DNA of 64,000 nucleotides from Talpa occidentalis (Eukaryota > Chordata > Mammalia > Eulipotyphla > Talpidae): the NCBI RefSeq assembly GCF_014898055.3, contig NW_023605083.1, positions 60,552,228 to 60,616,227 of the forward strand, written 5' to 3'. A program made the position numbers and the translations under genes. Below are positions 11,959-23,159 of the stretch, piece by piece; position 1 is the first letter of the stretch; each line of letters opens with the position of its first letter. The notes beneath the pieces were generated by a model, which saw only the letters and a list, made by a program, of their open reading frames with translations, did not search any database and was not told the origin of the DNA.

Positions 11959-12715
11959 GTATAACATATTATACCAATATTTTTTGTACTTTGCTATAGT
12001 CTCCAACTATATGTAGTAAATGTGCTGATATTATAATTAGAAAAAAAGTGTTTTAAACAAAAATAAAATATATTCTTCCCTGGGAACGTTTCATTTTCTA
12101 AAACAGCAAACATAATGCAAAGCAGAGGAGTTTTGCTGACTCAGGAAAGGGAGAACTAGACCCAGGTTCTCCCCAATTCAGAATTTAGAAGCTCATTCTT
12201 TACTTATAAAAGTATAAGAAACCCAACATTGAATCATCCCAATGAAAGCCCATAGGAATGATACACATTCCCCTTTCTGCTTTTAATTCCCCTTTTATGG
12301 AGTGCTCTTTAGTAATTAGGAAAAGTTAATAAGTGCTTTCTCCCTTAGACAAGTCATGAAAAGCAGTGAAGGACATAATTGCATGTGGCGTTTTGCAGAC
12401 TTGCATGGAATCTCCCAATGTGAATGCCATACCAAGGGGATCCACTCTGAGGAAAAACTTAATGTAAAGAGACTCTGAGATTATGGGCAACTTAGAAAGT
12501 TACGAGATTTAAGCGCTCGACTCTTCTTGCACAATGTCTTCCCATTCTGCTCTTATGAGTGGTTTGTGGTTTGATTTTCCTTGTTTCCTTTCATCTCTCT
12601 GTCCTTCGAACATGGGATATCCCTTATAACTGATTTCTTAATTAAACATCCCTGATCTTTCTTAGTGCTAAAGTTCTTTCCTGTCTAATTCATATAGAAT
12701 ATCGCTGAGTTTTTA
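11959..12715. other. unannotated unique sequence
   Basis: AT-rich, with nothing recognisable. Confidence 0.5.
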
Positions 12716-12880
12716 CTAAATTCCAAAGACTGTACTGAGTCCTGGATTTACTATGATTAATCAAATCTTCCCTGCCTTCAATTGTTTGCACTGGGAAGCA
12801 CATGCAACAGAAGAAAATCTGATACAGGGAAGGTTGTTAAACACTGTTGGGAAGGTTATTAAACACTGTTGGGAAGGTTC
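12716..12880 (-). mobile_element. L2-like fragment with a 22-bp tandem repeat
   Basis: 'ccaaagactgtactgagtcc' followed by 'cttccctgccttcaattg' fits the reversed L2 3' end. Its distal part contains 2.3 copies of a 22-bp unit (12832-12879), ggttgttaaacactgttggg plus aa, with one g/a difference between copies. Confidence 0.5.
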
Positions 12881-13021
12881 AAACAGCATGGAAGAGGGAT
12901 TGGGGCTACGTGATTCCAACAGGAAAAGAGTGATTTCAGGGAGGAGGTACATGCTAGTTGTTTGCCTCTTTGCCTTGGGATCTATTCCTTATCCTTTCTG
13001 CTACTCAGCACAATATCACAG

Positions 13022-13086
13022 GAGAGAGTCACTCTTCTTCCCTGTGCATCCTTCCATAGGAGATTATAAGGTCATTCTTATCTCAG
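13022..13086. repeat. dispersed direct repeat, copy 1
   Basis: About 65 bp including 'gagagagtcactcttcttcc' and 'cattcttatctcag' recur in the same orientation at 14202-14264 with roughly 80% identity by eye. I do not recognise the family. Confidence 0.6.
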
Positions 13087-14201
13087 GACTGATTCCTGAA
13101 AACTGCATTTCCCAGGCTTCTATGCTAAGTGGCTTTAGGGTAGGTTCAGCAATGAGAGGCACAGGTAGAAAACTGGAAAAACACAATAAGCCAGTGGATG
13201 GGTGAACGGATGGATGGATTTTTTCCCCCTATAATACCATTTGAATACAATCCTAAAGACACACAAAAACTTACCTTTTGTTTTAAGAGACTTGTCATGA
13301 TCAGCGTACTTGAAAAATATAAACTCCCACTGAATGATCAGTTTGTGTATGTGACTTGAGGGTCTGATTAATTCCTGGGTGAATCAATTTGTTCCACTGT
13401 TCGAAGGTGTTTTACAAGAATAAATGCATGAACACTGCATTTTAGAATTGGAAGGCACTAGAGAGATCTTTTATCCCATTTTATGGAGGAGTAAGTAGAG
13501 ACCTGCAGGGAGCTAAATACATTGTCTGAAGTGTGACAGTGAGTCACCGTGCCCAGTCTCTTTCCCTGTGTAGCATTCCTGCCACTGCCCTCACACAGGC
13601 CTCTGACCTGCCGGCACTGTGGCAGCCTTTGATACCATACTGCATGAAATCAAAGCTTGCAAGCTGAACCAGGTCAGAAAGCCTCCCACATCCCCACCTG
13701 TGATGACCAGCAGGGCTCAGAGCAGAGTAAAGTCACTCAATCTTCACCTTTGGGGAGGACAGGGTTTTATTAACCTTGTCACACACTCATTCCTCTGTGC
13801 CACTGCAACTTTCTGCATTCAGCACTCCAGGTCCCACTGGGTCTTCCTGCTGATGCCAGTCTAACAGTAGCAGTCCTAAGGTGATTTGGGTCAACTCCGG
13901 TGCAAGCATAATGGCTTTATGTCTAAACACACATGCCACAGAATAAGAGATTCTTCCAAGTGACCAAATGAGGCAAATGCTTATAAATGTAGCAGTATAG
14001 GTGTGAATTACTGAGTAGGATCACTCCCTATAGACCGAGGACTGCCTCCTTTCATAGAAGCTCTTTGATGCAGGTTGTACATCTCCTAAATTTCTAGAAC
14101 TGCCACTAAATACAGTAACTGGGCTATTTTCTTTCTTTTCCCAAGCAACTCTTAAAGGAGGGTCTATATTTCACCTCCACAGCATTTCAGGGTCTAAGGA
14201 G
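13087..14201. other. unannotated unique sequence
   Basis: No gene or confident repeat. A 150-codon plus frame (12753-13205) starts in L2 debris and crosses the 22-bp tandem repeat, so it looks like chance. Confidence 0.45.
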
Positions 14202-14264
14202 AAAAGAGTCACTCTTCATCCCTGTGCTTCCTTTCATTGGAGAAACTAAGATTGTTCTTATCTC
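14202..14264. repeat. dispersed direct repeat, copy 2
   Basis: Partner of 13022-13086: it carries 'agagtcactcttcatccc' and 'gttcttatctcag' in the same order. The sequence outside the block does not look related. Confidence 0.6.
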
Positions 14265-14391
14265 AGTGATTAAGAGAGATCTCAGTCATGACATCAATCA
14301 CACATAATCTTTCTGATCCTTCCCTCTGCTGACAGAGATACAAGAGAATAGATGTGCTTTTATCAAATAAACTCAGATTCCCAGTTGTTCA

Positions 14392-14797
14392 TAGGGTATT
14401 ATAAAATGAATTGTGACCCCTCTCCCCAATTCATATTTAAAGTCCTAACTCCCACTCCTTTATAATGTGACCATTATTTGGAGATAGGGTATTGAAAGAG
14501 GTAACTGAGTTTAAAGGAAACATTACAGGTGGAGCCTTAATCCCATAGGACTGGTATTCTTCTAAGAAGAGGAAGAGATACCAAGCACACCACACATAGA
14601 AAAAGCCGTGTAAAGACCAAGAGAAAATGCAGCCTTTTGCAAGACAAGGAGAAAGGTCTCAGATAAAACAAAACTTCCTGAATTTTATTTTTACCATCTA
14701 GCCTCCAGAACCACGAGAAAATGAATTTGTGTTGTTTAATCCACCCACTCCATAGTATTTTGTTATGGAAGCTCTAGAAAACCAGCACATAGGCCAA
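14392..14797 (+). mobile_element. MLT1/MST-type MaLR LTR
   Basis: The order of motifs matches MaLR LTRs: 'attataaaatgaattgtgac', 'caattcatatttaaagtcc', 'aggtggagccttaatcc', 'tagcctccagaaccacgag', 'gaatttgtgttgtttaatcc' and 'agtattttgttatgg'. It is old, without clear target duplications. Confidence 0.85.
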
Positions 14798-15865
14798 TCC
14801 AGAAAGTCACATGGATCTAGACTTTAATTCTAGAGTCCAGCACCCAAAGGGTGCGAGGAGCTTTAGCTTTTTATCATTTGACATGATCAAATCTGACCAT
14901 TTCCCTGTGGAAGAAGCATAAGCCAAGCTAATCAATCTCTGAGCCATGGAAGGAAAGAATGGTAGCCTCGAAGTAAGGCAGATTTCGCTTTTGGCAGTCA
15001 TTGAGCAAGGTCATATTTCATGAAGCAGCTCATATCTAAACATCTTGCTCAAGAAAAATGTCTGCCCTATCAAATAGCCTTAATCTATAACTTTAGCCCT
15101 GGCATATGTAGTAAGAGCTCATTAATTCAAACCTCCCACTTACGTGAATGTTGTGATAGGAGTTATACTAAAATTTATCTTTCTATAAGGTATAAATGAG
15201 GTAATGAAGGAAATTAATCAATGAAATTCAAGGAAATGGTCTGTTTCCTTTGATCAACTTCAAGTGCATTAGAAATGTGTATTTGCATGTAAATAATGAG
15301 TGTATCAAGTCTGAAGCATCTATCTCACTTCATCAAACAGCTCCCTTCTTTTTCTCTCCCCATAGAAGCAACCCTTACTAAATTTGAAAGGTAAGTCAGA
15401 AAAATTAGGAGTATGAAAGAAAAGATAATAGAAACCAGCAGGATTGAGAGGACAGGACAAATATGATTAGTTGGACTTAAACATCTCCAAATACAGTAAA
15501 ACATCTAACACATAGTAGGCATTCTATAAGTATAACTTCCATTCTCCCTTCCCAATTAATATAAATAATAACTTTTACTATAGTGGTTGATTGTGGTGCT
15601 GAAGGATCACAAAAGTTCATAAATTATAAAGTCTAAATGGAATTAGAGACTCTCAACTCCACCTTGATTATGCTAAGATTTAGAAATTGGGACCAACAGA
15701 GGTTAAATGACTTCTGCAAGTTCATTCATTCCTAGGATGGTCTTGGACTTGGTTGTTGACAATGTCAAGACAAAGACCTGCAACCTTTGAACTTCAGCTC
15801 CTTCCACATCTACCCCCTGCTCCTGAATTAGTTTTGTTTCAGAAATCACCATTAGTTTTGTCTTG
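14798..15865. other. unannotated unique sequence
   Basis: No gene seen. The 102-codon plus frame at 15753-16061 runs into the antisense L1 that follows, so it is not a gene. Confidence 0.5.
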
Positions 15866-16525
15866 GTTTGGAATTATTGAGGCAACACTGATTTACAACA
15901 CTGTATATGAGTTAGAGGTTAAGGATCACACTCTTCTGGTGTACATGACCGCACCACATCAAGGCACTGAATGTTCTCCACCACAGTCTACTGTGTCCTC
16001 TCCTCTACTTTGCTCTTCTCCCTCCTGCTCTGATAGCCTCAGTTCTACAGTCAAATTCTAGGGCTTGGTATTGGTTTGGTTTTATCTGACTCTTTGTTGT
16101 GTTTCTCTATATTCCACATATAAGTGACATATAAGTCCACATCTAAGTGACATCATCCAGCATTTGTATTTCCCCTTCTGACTTATGCTACTTTTTCATG
16201 TAGCATAATTCCCTCCTGTTCCATGCCTGTTGCTGCAATAGTCAAGAGTTTATTGCTTTTGATACCACATCTTCCTTATTCACTCATCTGTCCTTGGGCA
16301 CTCAGGTTGTTTCATAGCTTGGCTCTTGTATTGATAAATAGTGCTACAAGAAACAGAGGAATGCATCTATCCCTTCCAATTAGTGTTTCTGCATTCTTCA
16401 GGTAGATAACCAGCAGTGGAATTGCTAGTTCATTTGGTAGATCTATTTTTAATATTTTGAGAAATACATATACTGTTCTCTGTAGGGACTAGTTTACAGT
16501 CCCACTAACAGTATATAAAGGCTCC
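15866..16525 (-). mobile_element. L1 3' end (ORF2 C-terminus and 3' UTR), minus strand
   Basis: Reading left to right, it gives the reverse complement of an L1 3' UTR ('ttattgaggcaacactgatt', 'tctacagtcaaattctaggg') and then ORF2 C-terminal sequence ('cataattccctcctgttcc', 'cactcaggttgtttcatagc', 'tttacagtcccactaacag'). The 3' UTR matches that of the minus-strand copy at 32.4 kb, an older lineage. ORF2 is broken, and no intact frame remains. Confidence 0.9.
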
Positions 16526-17206
16526 AAACAATTTTTTCTTCCTTACAAGTGGTGAAGGAAGTTACCTAAAGCAAATCCTAAATGATGACAGGATTACATT
16601 TAGAAAAAGGATGAAAAAAAATCTACAAATGCTTGTGGTATATGAAGATACCTAAGGAGTTTCGTTGGCACTCCATTTTGAGCAGAAGCAGGGCACAAGG
16701 AATACAAAGTGGAATTGAATGTAAAAGGCATCATAACAGAGCACTGAGAAGGTATGGGACCGGTAGGATTCTGTGAAAGGAGTTGAACTAAAGTAGCGGA
16801 GGTAAGGAGCAGAATAAACGTGGGCCTAGGAACATATGAAAAATGTGGAACCTGAAAAACTTTAAGAATTAGAAAGTAATATAGAACAATATCATTATTG
16901 ACATAGCTGCTAAACCTTCTTTGTGAGAATTTATAGAAATAGTTTGATTAATTTTTGCTTATAAACTTGCTTCTTAAAGCCTTCAAGAACACCCTGAATA
17001 CAAGTATAAAACTATTGTTGAACTAGCCAATATTTACCTTTTTATATGCTTTCTAATTTGAGTTTGGCATTTCTGCTAATATTTTATTTAGCACTCCCTC
17101 TAAACTGTACAAAGGGGTGTTTGAGATACTTCTGAGGATGATGAGTAAACCAAATATTGATAATATTATACCTGCTATCTATAAAGGTAGGTCTTAGTTT
17201 ATTGAT
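16526..17206. other. unannotated unique sequence
   Basis: No recognisable gene or repeat. Confidence 0.5.
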
Positions 17207-17220
17207 TAAAGTGATAGCAG

Positions 17221-17450
17221 GGCCTCCCTGATGGTACAAGGGGTTTAGATGCAACCTATAAAGCTGTCCACAGGCTCTGTACCATGAGTTCAAACCCCGG
17301 TCAGCCAGAGAGCAACCCACAGGACACAGCAGACCTCTTCAGTTGATCTGCCTGTTCTGCTCCCCACTCTGTCTCTGGTGAATCCTCTCACCTCCTGCAC
17401 CTCTGGCCTGTACGCCAGTTCTTCTATGCATAAAAAAATAAATCTTTTTT
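17221..17450 (+). mobile_element. T+ SINE, diverged copy
   Basis: It starts with gggcctccctgatggtaca and ends 'tatgcataaaaaaataaatc' plus a T-run. The target duplication gtgatagcag lies at 17211-17220 and is repeated after the tail (17457-17466). The A box is mutated and the B-box region reads gagttcaaaccc, so this is an older copy. It is the first of four SINEs within 1.4 kb. Confidence 0.9.
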
Positions 17451-17473
17451 AAAATGGTGATAGCAGTAAATTT

Positions 17474-17733
17474 TTTTTAAAGATTTATTTATTTTATTTA
17501 TATAAGCACTGGGTACAGTTAGAAGCACGGAGGGTGAGAGGATTCACCAGAGCCAGAGTGGGGAACAGAACAGGCAGATGGACCAAAATACACTGCTGAG
17601 GGGAGCAGCGGGCGCAGCTGGAGAGATCTGCGCACCATCTGGGACCCTCGCCGGCAGCCAGGGATCAAACTGGCACTGCCAAGGCTGCGGGCAGCTTTGC
17701 AGTCCAGTGCGCTGCACCACCAGGGGAGGCCCA
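17474..17733 (-). mobile_element. T+ SINE inserted beside the previous one
   Basis: Its 14-bp perfect target duplication, atagcagtaaattt (17460-17473 and 17734-17747), overlaps the 3' target duplication of the neighbouring plus-strand SINE. The same few bases (atagcag) therefore appear three times, around two SINEs in opposite orientation. On the minus strand it has a near-consensus head and an A-rich tail with aataaat steps. Confidence 0.95.
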
Positions 17734-17779
17734 ATAGCAGTAAATTTCTCTAGCAGAGAAATTATGAAATCTTAGTAGC

Positions 17780-17803
17780 AAACACACACGCACGCACACA
17801 CAC
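17780..17803. repeat. CA/CG dinucleotide tract
   Basis: Interrupted acacacacgcacgcacacac tract. Short microsatellite. Confidence 0.8.
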
Positions 17804-17998
17804 AATCTTCCCATATTTAATTCTTTGGGATTTATCTAACAATAACCCAAAATTTTCTATATATAGTCCTGGAAATGTTTTAAAAAAATAGTTCATGAAC
17901 AAACACTTCAACATTTGTTTTACTGAAAACAAAATCTTACTTCTGGCTATGACAGAATATCTGAGAGAGAATATCTTGTTCTCCTACTATAAATTTTA

Positions 17999-18273
17999 TT
18001 TTATTTTTTTAAAGATTTATTTATTTATGCATACAAGAGCTGGGGTATAGGCCAGAGATGCAGTGGGTGAGAGGATCCACCAGAGACAGAGTGGGGAACA
18101 CAACAGGCAGACTGACTGAAATACACTGCTGAGGGGAGCAGCGGGCAAGACAGGAGAGGTCTGCTGCACCATGTGGGTTTCTCCCTGGCTGACCAGGGAT
18201 CAAACTCATGCTGCAGAGGCTGCAGATTGCTTCATAGTGTGGTGCTTAACCCCTTGAACCACCAGGAAGGCCC
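17999..18273 (-). mobile_element. T+ SINE, minus strand
   Basis: The target duplication tcctactataaatttta (17982-17998) recurs as tcctattataaatttta (18274-18290), with one difference. It has the AATAAA-like tail and terminator in reverse (aaagatttatttatttatgc) and the cagcgggcaagacaggagag body segment. Confidence 0.95.
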
Positions 18274-18336
18274 TCCTATTATAAATTTTAAAACCAACAA
18301 AAACAATTATTAAACTTAATTTAAAAATATAATTAG

Positions 18337-18621
18337 AGGGCCTCCCCTGGTGGCACAGCAGTTAAAAGCTGGGCTGCAAAGCTGCCTGCAGCCTCTGCAG
18401 CATCGGTTCAATCCCCAGCCACCAGCAAGGGTCCCACATGGCGTGACAGACCTCTCCTGCCGTCCAATGCTCCCCTCAGCAGTGTATTTCGTCAGTCTGC
18501 CTGTTCTGTTCCCCGCTCTGTCTCTGGTGAATTCTCTCACCCTCCGTGCTTCTGACTGTACCCAGTCCTTGTATAAATAAATAAATCAATCTTTAAAAAA
18601 TAAACAAACAAACAAATAAAT
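18337..18621 (+). mobile_element. T+ SINE, full-length
   Basis: The tRNA-like head is well kept: A-box region tggcacagcagttaaaagc and B-box ggttcaatccc at 18405-18415. The tail is 'tgtataaataaataaatc' with a TCTTT-like terminator followed by secondary caaa/taaa expansion. Target duplication aaaaatataattag (18323-18336) / aaaaatacaattag (18622-18635), one mismatch. It sits at the left edge of the old L1 remnant. Confidence 0.95.
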
Positions 18622-18635
18622 AAAAATACAATTAG

Positions 18636-19280
18636 CAATGGCATCAAAATGATAAAAAATTACCAGAAATAAATTAACGAAAGATGTACAAGACCATTAT
18701 ATTAAGAACTACAAAACTTTCTGATGATTCAAAAATTTATGTAGAAATGCAAAGAGCCAGGAATACCAAAAGCACTGTTTTTTTAAACAAACAAAGATTG
18801 GGTGAATTATGCTATGCTACTTAGTGGGAAGATTTACAATAAAATTTGTTAAGCAAGACATCATCCCACTGACTGAGAATTTAAATACAGATCAATGAGA
18901 AGGACTAGAGTCCAGATACAAATTCACACATCTGTGGCCAACTAATTTTTGACAAATGTAACAACATAATTCAATGGGAAAGGGAATCTTTTCAACATAG
19001 GGGTCTGAAACATCTGGACATCCATGTGCAAAACAAACCAACCAACTAACCCAGAACTTTAGCTTCTACTTTAAGTCATACACAAATTTAATTTAAAATC
19101 AATTTCAGACATTAAGACAAAAATGTAAAATTTTGCAGATTCTAGGTAGAAATCTAATCTTTGTGTAGGCAAATTTTCTTGAACAAGAACAATCAGCAGG
19201 AACCATAAAAATGATAAATTCATTAAAATTGAAATTAAAATGCTCTTCTTTTCAAGAGACAATGTTAAGGAGTTATAAGA
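18636..19280 (+). mobile_element. old L1 ORF2 remnant
   Basis: It follows L1 ORF2 order despite many changes: 'caatggcatcaaaatgataa', 'gaaagatgtacaagaccatt', 'ggccaactaatttttgacaa', 'caatgggaaagggaatc' and 'gacatccatgtgcaaaac'. No open frame is preserved. This is an ancient copy, far more diverged than the L1s at 34.7 and 52.7 kb. Confidence 0.8.
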
Positions 19281-19291
19281 TTAGCCACTGA

Positions 19292-19307
19292 GGGGCCTCC
19301 CCGGTGG
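19292..19307 (+). repeat. 16-bp SINE head fragment
   Basis: ggggcctccccggtgg equals the first bases of the local SINE, but nothing SINE-like follows. It sits at the junction of the old L1 and a MIR. It could be a deletion remnant or chance. Confidence 0.35.
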
Positions 19308-19324
19308 GTACCTACAGTTATAAT

Positions 19325-19585
19325 GGGTATACTGAATACTATTTATTTTCAATGCCCTACTATATGCCAGGCATTGGGGCAAGTTTAAGAAATTCTTTTC
19401 TCAAAACAGCACTGGAAAGTAGGCATTGTGCTCTCCATACACACAGATGACAGTAAGCCTCAGTGAAGTTAAGAGACTTGCTCAAGTTCACACAGGTAGT
19501 AAGTGCAAATCCAGGGACCCGGGTCTGATATAGCAACTCTTTCCATACACAGCACCATACTGGCTTCATGAGAAAACTAGAGTGG
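19325..19585 (-). mobile_element. MIR SINE, minus strand
   Basis: Reverse MIR landmarks: 'ctactatatgccaggcattg', 'aagcctcagtgaagttaag' and 'agacttgctcaagttcacac'. Confidence 0.8.
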
Positions 19586-20050
19586 TTTCCTCTTGGCACC
19601 TAGGGTTACCCAAGGGAGCTGGCTGTGAGAAGTTCCTTGAAGAAGATTAAGATGAGATCAAAAGAACTTCAGGACTAGGATGATGTATTCTGCACCCTGA
19701 GGATCAAACAGGTGTTGGTATGTCATTGACACTGGTGACACTGCATTCTAATAGAAATAGGGGTGTCACTCTGAAAGACAACATGGAGGTTCAGCCCTTG
19801 TGCTGATCAACTGAGCAGCTGAACATTTTTCTGAAAAAGTACGGAAAACTTGAACATAGCTCCCCATCTGGTATGAGATGATATTTCTAGTAATGACCTG
19901 GAGTCACAGAGTCATTGATGCAAAGTATTGAGGGGTAGATATTTTACATTGGGAAAAAGTTAATACAAATCCACATTTCCTTCAAAGAAGAAAGATCAAA
20001 GAGATGTCCAAGCACAATGGATGTTTATGATGCATTTGGGTTGAGTGCCA
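19586..20050. other. unannotated unique sequence
   Basis: Nothing recognisable. Confidence 0.5.
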
Positions 20051-20054
20051 ACTC

Positions 20055-20268
20055 TAACATTTGGTGAAAATGAGTTTGAGGTTAGAGAAGACTAGGTAAA
20101 AATCCTGGTTCTGTTGTTGCTAGCTGTATAAACTTGGGAAAGTTACTTGATCTAAGTCTCCCTTTCTTCAGTTGACAAATGTAGACTGTGTTACCAACTT
20201 CCTGGCACTGTTGGGGAGATAAATGTTTGCAAAGTGCCCAAGTGCCTACACTCGGTAGATGTTTGATT
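20055..20268 (+). mobile_element. MIR SINE
   Basis: The forward MIR order is visible: 'aaaatcctggttctgttg', 'gtataaacttgggaaagtta', 'caaagtgcccaagtgcctac' and 'actcggtagatg'. Confidence 0.75.
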
Positions 20269-20639
20269 CTCTCCTCCTCCTCTGAGTAACTGATCTGGGA
20301 GCTCGGGCTTCAATTTTGTCTTGCCTCCCTGAACTTCAGCCCTCATTATACTAACAGCCTTGGAAACCCACTACCTCCAAGGATGGGGTCTCTAGAACCG
20401 AGTCTTCTTACCTGTTCCTACCTTGCTTTCCATCCTGCTGGGTCTTACATTCCTCCTGCACGCCAGAATGACTGCACACTCCTTCCTTCTGGACCTCCTG
20501 GGGCTGCCCAGACTTTGCCACAATTTTCTGTCATCAACCTGTCCAGAATTCTGTAACCTTTCCAGAATTCTGTAACCTGTCCTGCAGCTGATTTTGAACA
20601 GAAGGGCAGGAACAAGTTTCTTTCCTGATAAAATCAGTC

Positions 20640-21445
20640 ACAAAGCCCTTTCTGCCGAATTCCCTCCTAACTGGACTTAAAGGCAGCCTTGACCATGTCA
20701 GTTTCTTGATTAAATCTGCTTCTTTTGTCCTCAAGATAAAGTCCAAAATCCCTAGTATGACCTGCAAAGTCGCACAGGACACAATTTATGACAACCTCTC
20801 TAACTTCCACTCTCACGGACACCCCTTCGTGCCCTGCCACACCTGCCCACAAGCCTGCAGGAACCTTCCTGTCAGACTAAAACACTAGCACATCCCAAAC
20901 ATTCTGTACTTGTTCAGGGGCTCTAGATATTCTTTTTTTTAATTGATTTTTAAATATACATTTTTATTGACCTACCTTTATAACTTTGTTCATTTTTTTT
21001 CCACAATAAAGAATATCTCTCCTCAGGTGTGGTCACCTTAGCTCTCCCACCACCCAATCATCTATAACCCACTACTATAATCTGTTGTGCTTATCCCAGC
21101 CCCTTTAGATATTCTAATTCTGTTTTCTGAAATCCTTGTCTACCATCTCCCTCAGTGCCCTCTTCCTGGCTCATCTCTGGTCTTCATGCCTCAGCTCTGT
21201 CAGCATCCTCATCATCTGGGAAGTTATCTCTATGTGCCAGGGTTGCTTCCAGGTATGCCCTGCATGCATCCCTGGCTCGCTAAGCTTCCATTACAGGAAT
21301 GAAGACCAGCAGCTGGCTGTACTATGTCTCTTTCACCAGACTGAGCACTTTAAGAATAAGCCTGCATTTGAAGTCCTTGTTCCTCAGCACCTACCAGACT
21401 GCCTGGCATCGAAAGGGTACTCAGTAAGTAGTTGGAAATAAATGA
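20640..21445 (+). mobile_element. L2 LINE split by a later L1 tail
   Basis: The first part (20640-20934) has 'aaagtccaaaatccctagta' and 'tgacctgcaaagtcgcac'. The second (21106-21445) has 'ccagactgcctggcatcg' and 'ctcagtaagtag'. Together they make one L2 3' region interrupted by a minus-strand insertion of about 170 bp. It is ancient and non-coding. Confidence 0.75.
20925..21115 (-). mobile_element. short retroposed insertion, probably an L1 tail
   Basis: About 170 bp start with a T-run (A-tail of a minus-strand insertion) and are flanked by the duplication tagatattct (20925-20934 and 21106-21115). The internal text 'ttttattgacctacctttat' and 'ccaccacccaatcatctata' looks like a reversed L1 3' UTR, but the subfamily is unclear. 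It is younger than the L2 that it splits. Confidence 0.65.
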
Positions 21446-22305
21446 AAAGAACTAAAGCAAATCAGGAATTGCATTTGAGGAATGGCAACCACATAGCTTT
21501 AAAGTAGGCTACATGTCCTGGAAAAAGACATCCTCTGGAGGAAACAAAGCAAAAGTGAGAATTTCTGCAATAACTCTCTGTGAGATTTCCCCAAGGATCC
21601 CAGCAAATGGAGCCGACTGCAATCCAAGACCACTGGACCACCCTGGAAAAAGCAAAGCCTTCTTCTTAGAATTGCGTGGGAACCCCCTCCACCCACATTG
21701 TGCTCTCAGCCCACTCAGTCTGAAAATGTAGTGTCACATATTTTGGTCTGTGCTATGTACCGGCCTGTTCCAAAGTTGAAGGGAACAGCATCCTCTAGGC
21801 ACAAAGAATGTACCCAAATCCACTGATTAGGAATGCATTTTTAAACCAAAAAAAGTTTGGGAAGAGTTAAGCGGCCTGGAAGCTTTTAGGGATCTGTAGC
21901 AAATGGGATTCAGCACAAAGACCTCCCAGGATGTAGAACTTGTCCCAGACAGGAATCAAAGCTGTCCCAGATCTGGTAAAGATTTCCAAGGGCTTAAGTA
22001 ATTACCAGAGATCTATTTGCAGCAGGTCCCCAAGGTGGGCACTGAAACTCCGAGGGTCTGTTCTCAGGCAGACCTGCAAACACAGGCTTCTTTGTCCGAG
22101 CAGAGGAGCACTTGGGCAAATACAGACTTAGATCCCTGGAATAGAGTTGTACAGAAAGACTTCAAACAAATTTCTCACTTGGCTGTGACATGAATGTGTC
22201 ACGGATGACTATCTTCTGCAAAATCTATTTCTTCACCTCCAAAATGCAGACCTGCTGCAGACACTGTGTTCCCAGGGGACTCACATCAGGACAGTGGCTT
22301 TGACA
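21446..22305. other. unannotated unique sequence
   Basis: No gene or confident repeat. Confidence 0.5.
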
Positions 22306-22445
22306 GTAGACCCATGTAGCACAGCAGTTAAGATGTCCTTTCCGGGGTCTGGATGCCTGGATGAAACCCTGGCTTCATTATTTTTTGTGTGACTTGTTTT
22401 CTGACCTCTAACACTTACTTTCTACATCAATAAAGCTGAAGTCAT
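22306..22445 (+). mobile_element. MIR SINE
   Basis: Contains 'gtagcacagcagttaagatg', 'ggatgcctggatgaaaccc' and 'tgtgtgacttgttttctgac' in MIR order. Confidence 0.7.
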
Positions 22446-22649
22446 GAGAGGATGAGTAAGAGCAAAGATTCAGAATCAAATCTTTACAAGTTCCTGCCCC
22501 ACAGAAGGATTAAAGTCTTTTAACATTAGTGAAAAGGAGGGGGCAATTGGAGTGCACAGGAGCCACAGGACACAATCTTTGCTCAAAGAAACCTGTAAAA
22601 GAACCCTGTAACTTCCACTATAAGATGGTGACTGCTTTGGGTCTGTTCT

Positions 22650-23150
22650 CTGCCTCAATCAACACTATTTACTGAGATTATATGCCCAGTCACCACTGGG
22701 TTGTACAATGAAGACAGAAAAGTCCTAGCTCTTTCTAAATTTACAGATGGGAGATTCAGAGCCAAACAGATGTTGTGATGGAATACGCACCATCTTATCA
22801 CAAAGCCATAAGCAAGTGAGAGAGGGAAGTGAAGGGAATGTGGTTCCACAGAGAAGGGGGTTAAGGTTTCCCAAAGGATATGAGGTGTAAGGGGACGTGC
22901 AAAAGAATGAGAAGGTGAAATCCACCAGCTAAAAAAGGCCAAGGAAGTGTGTTTGAGGCAGGAAGTCCAAGCAGAGTTGGAAGAACAAAGGCCCAGAGGC
23001 ATCACACAATCTGGGAACTGTTGTGATGATCTGGGGGTACAAGAGTAATTCACCTCCTCTAGAGGTCAACTGTGGAAGGGGGAATCTGGAGCTTGGAGTA
23101 AGTAGTAGCTAATGGAGGGACTTCATGAGCTGAGTGGGGATATCTCAACC
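22650..23150 (-). mobile_element. L2-like LINE
   Basis: The reversed L2 3' region is suggested by 'caatgaagacagaaaagtcc', 'caaaggcccagaggcatcac', 'ctgggaactgttgtgatg' and 'gagggacttcatgagctgag'. The 132-codon minus frame here lies inside this old repeat and is not called as a gene. Confidence 0.6.
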
Positions 23151-23159
23151 TCCTCACTG

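Noticed and set aside
12753..13205. 150-codon frame
   Set aside because: It starts in L2-like sequence and crosses a tandem repeat, with no domain or codon bias.
17219..18621. tRNA genes
   Set aside because: The A and B boxes belong to tRNA-derived SINEs with long bodies and tails. No cloverleaf of a real tRNA gene could be supported.
22655..23053. 132-codon minus-strand frame
   Set aside because: It lies within reversed L2-like sequence.
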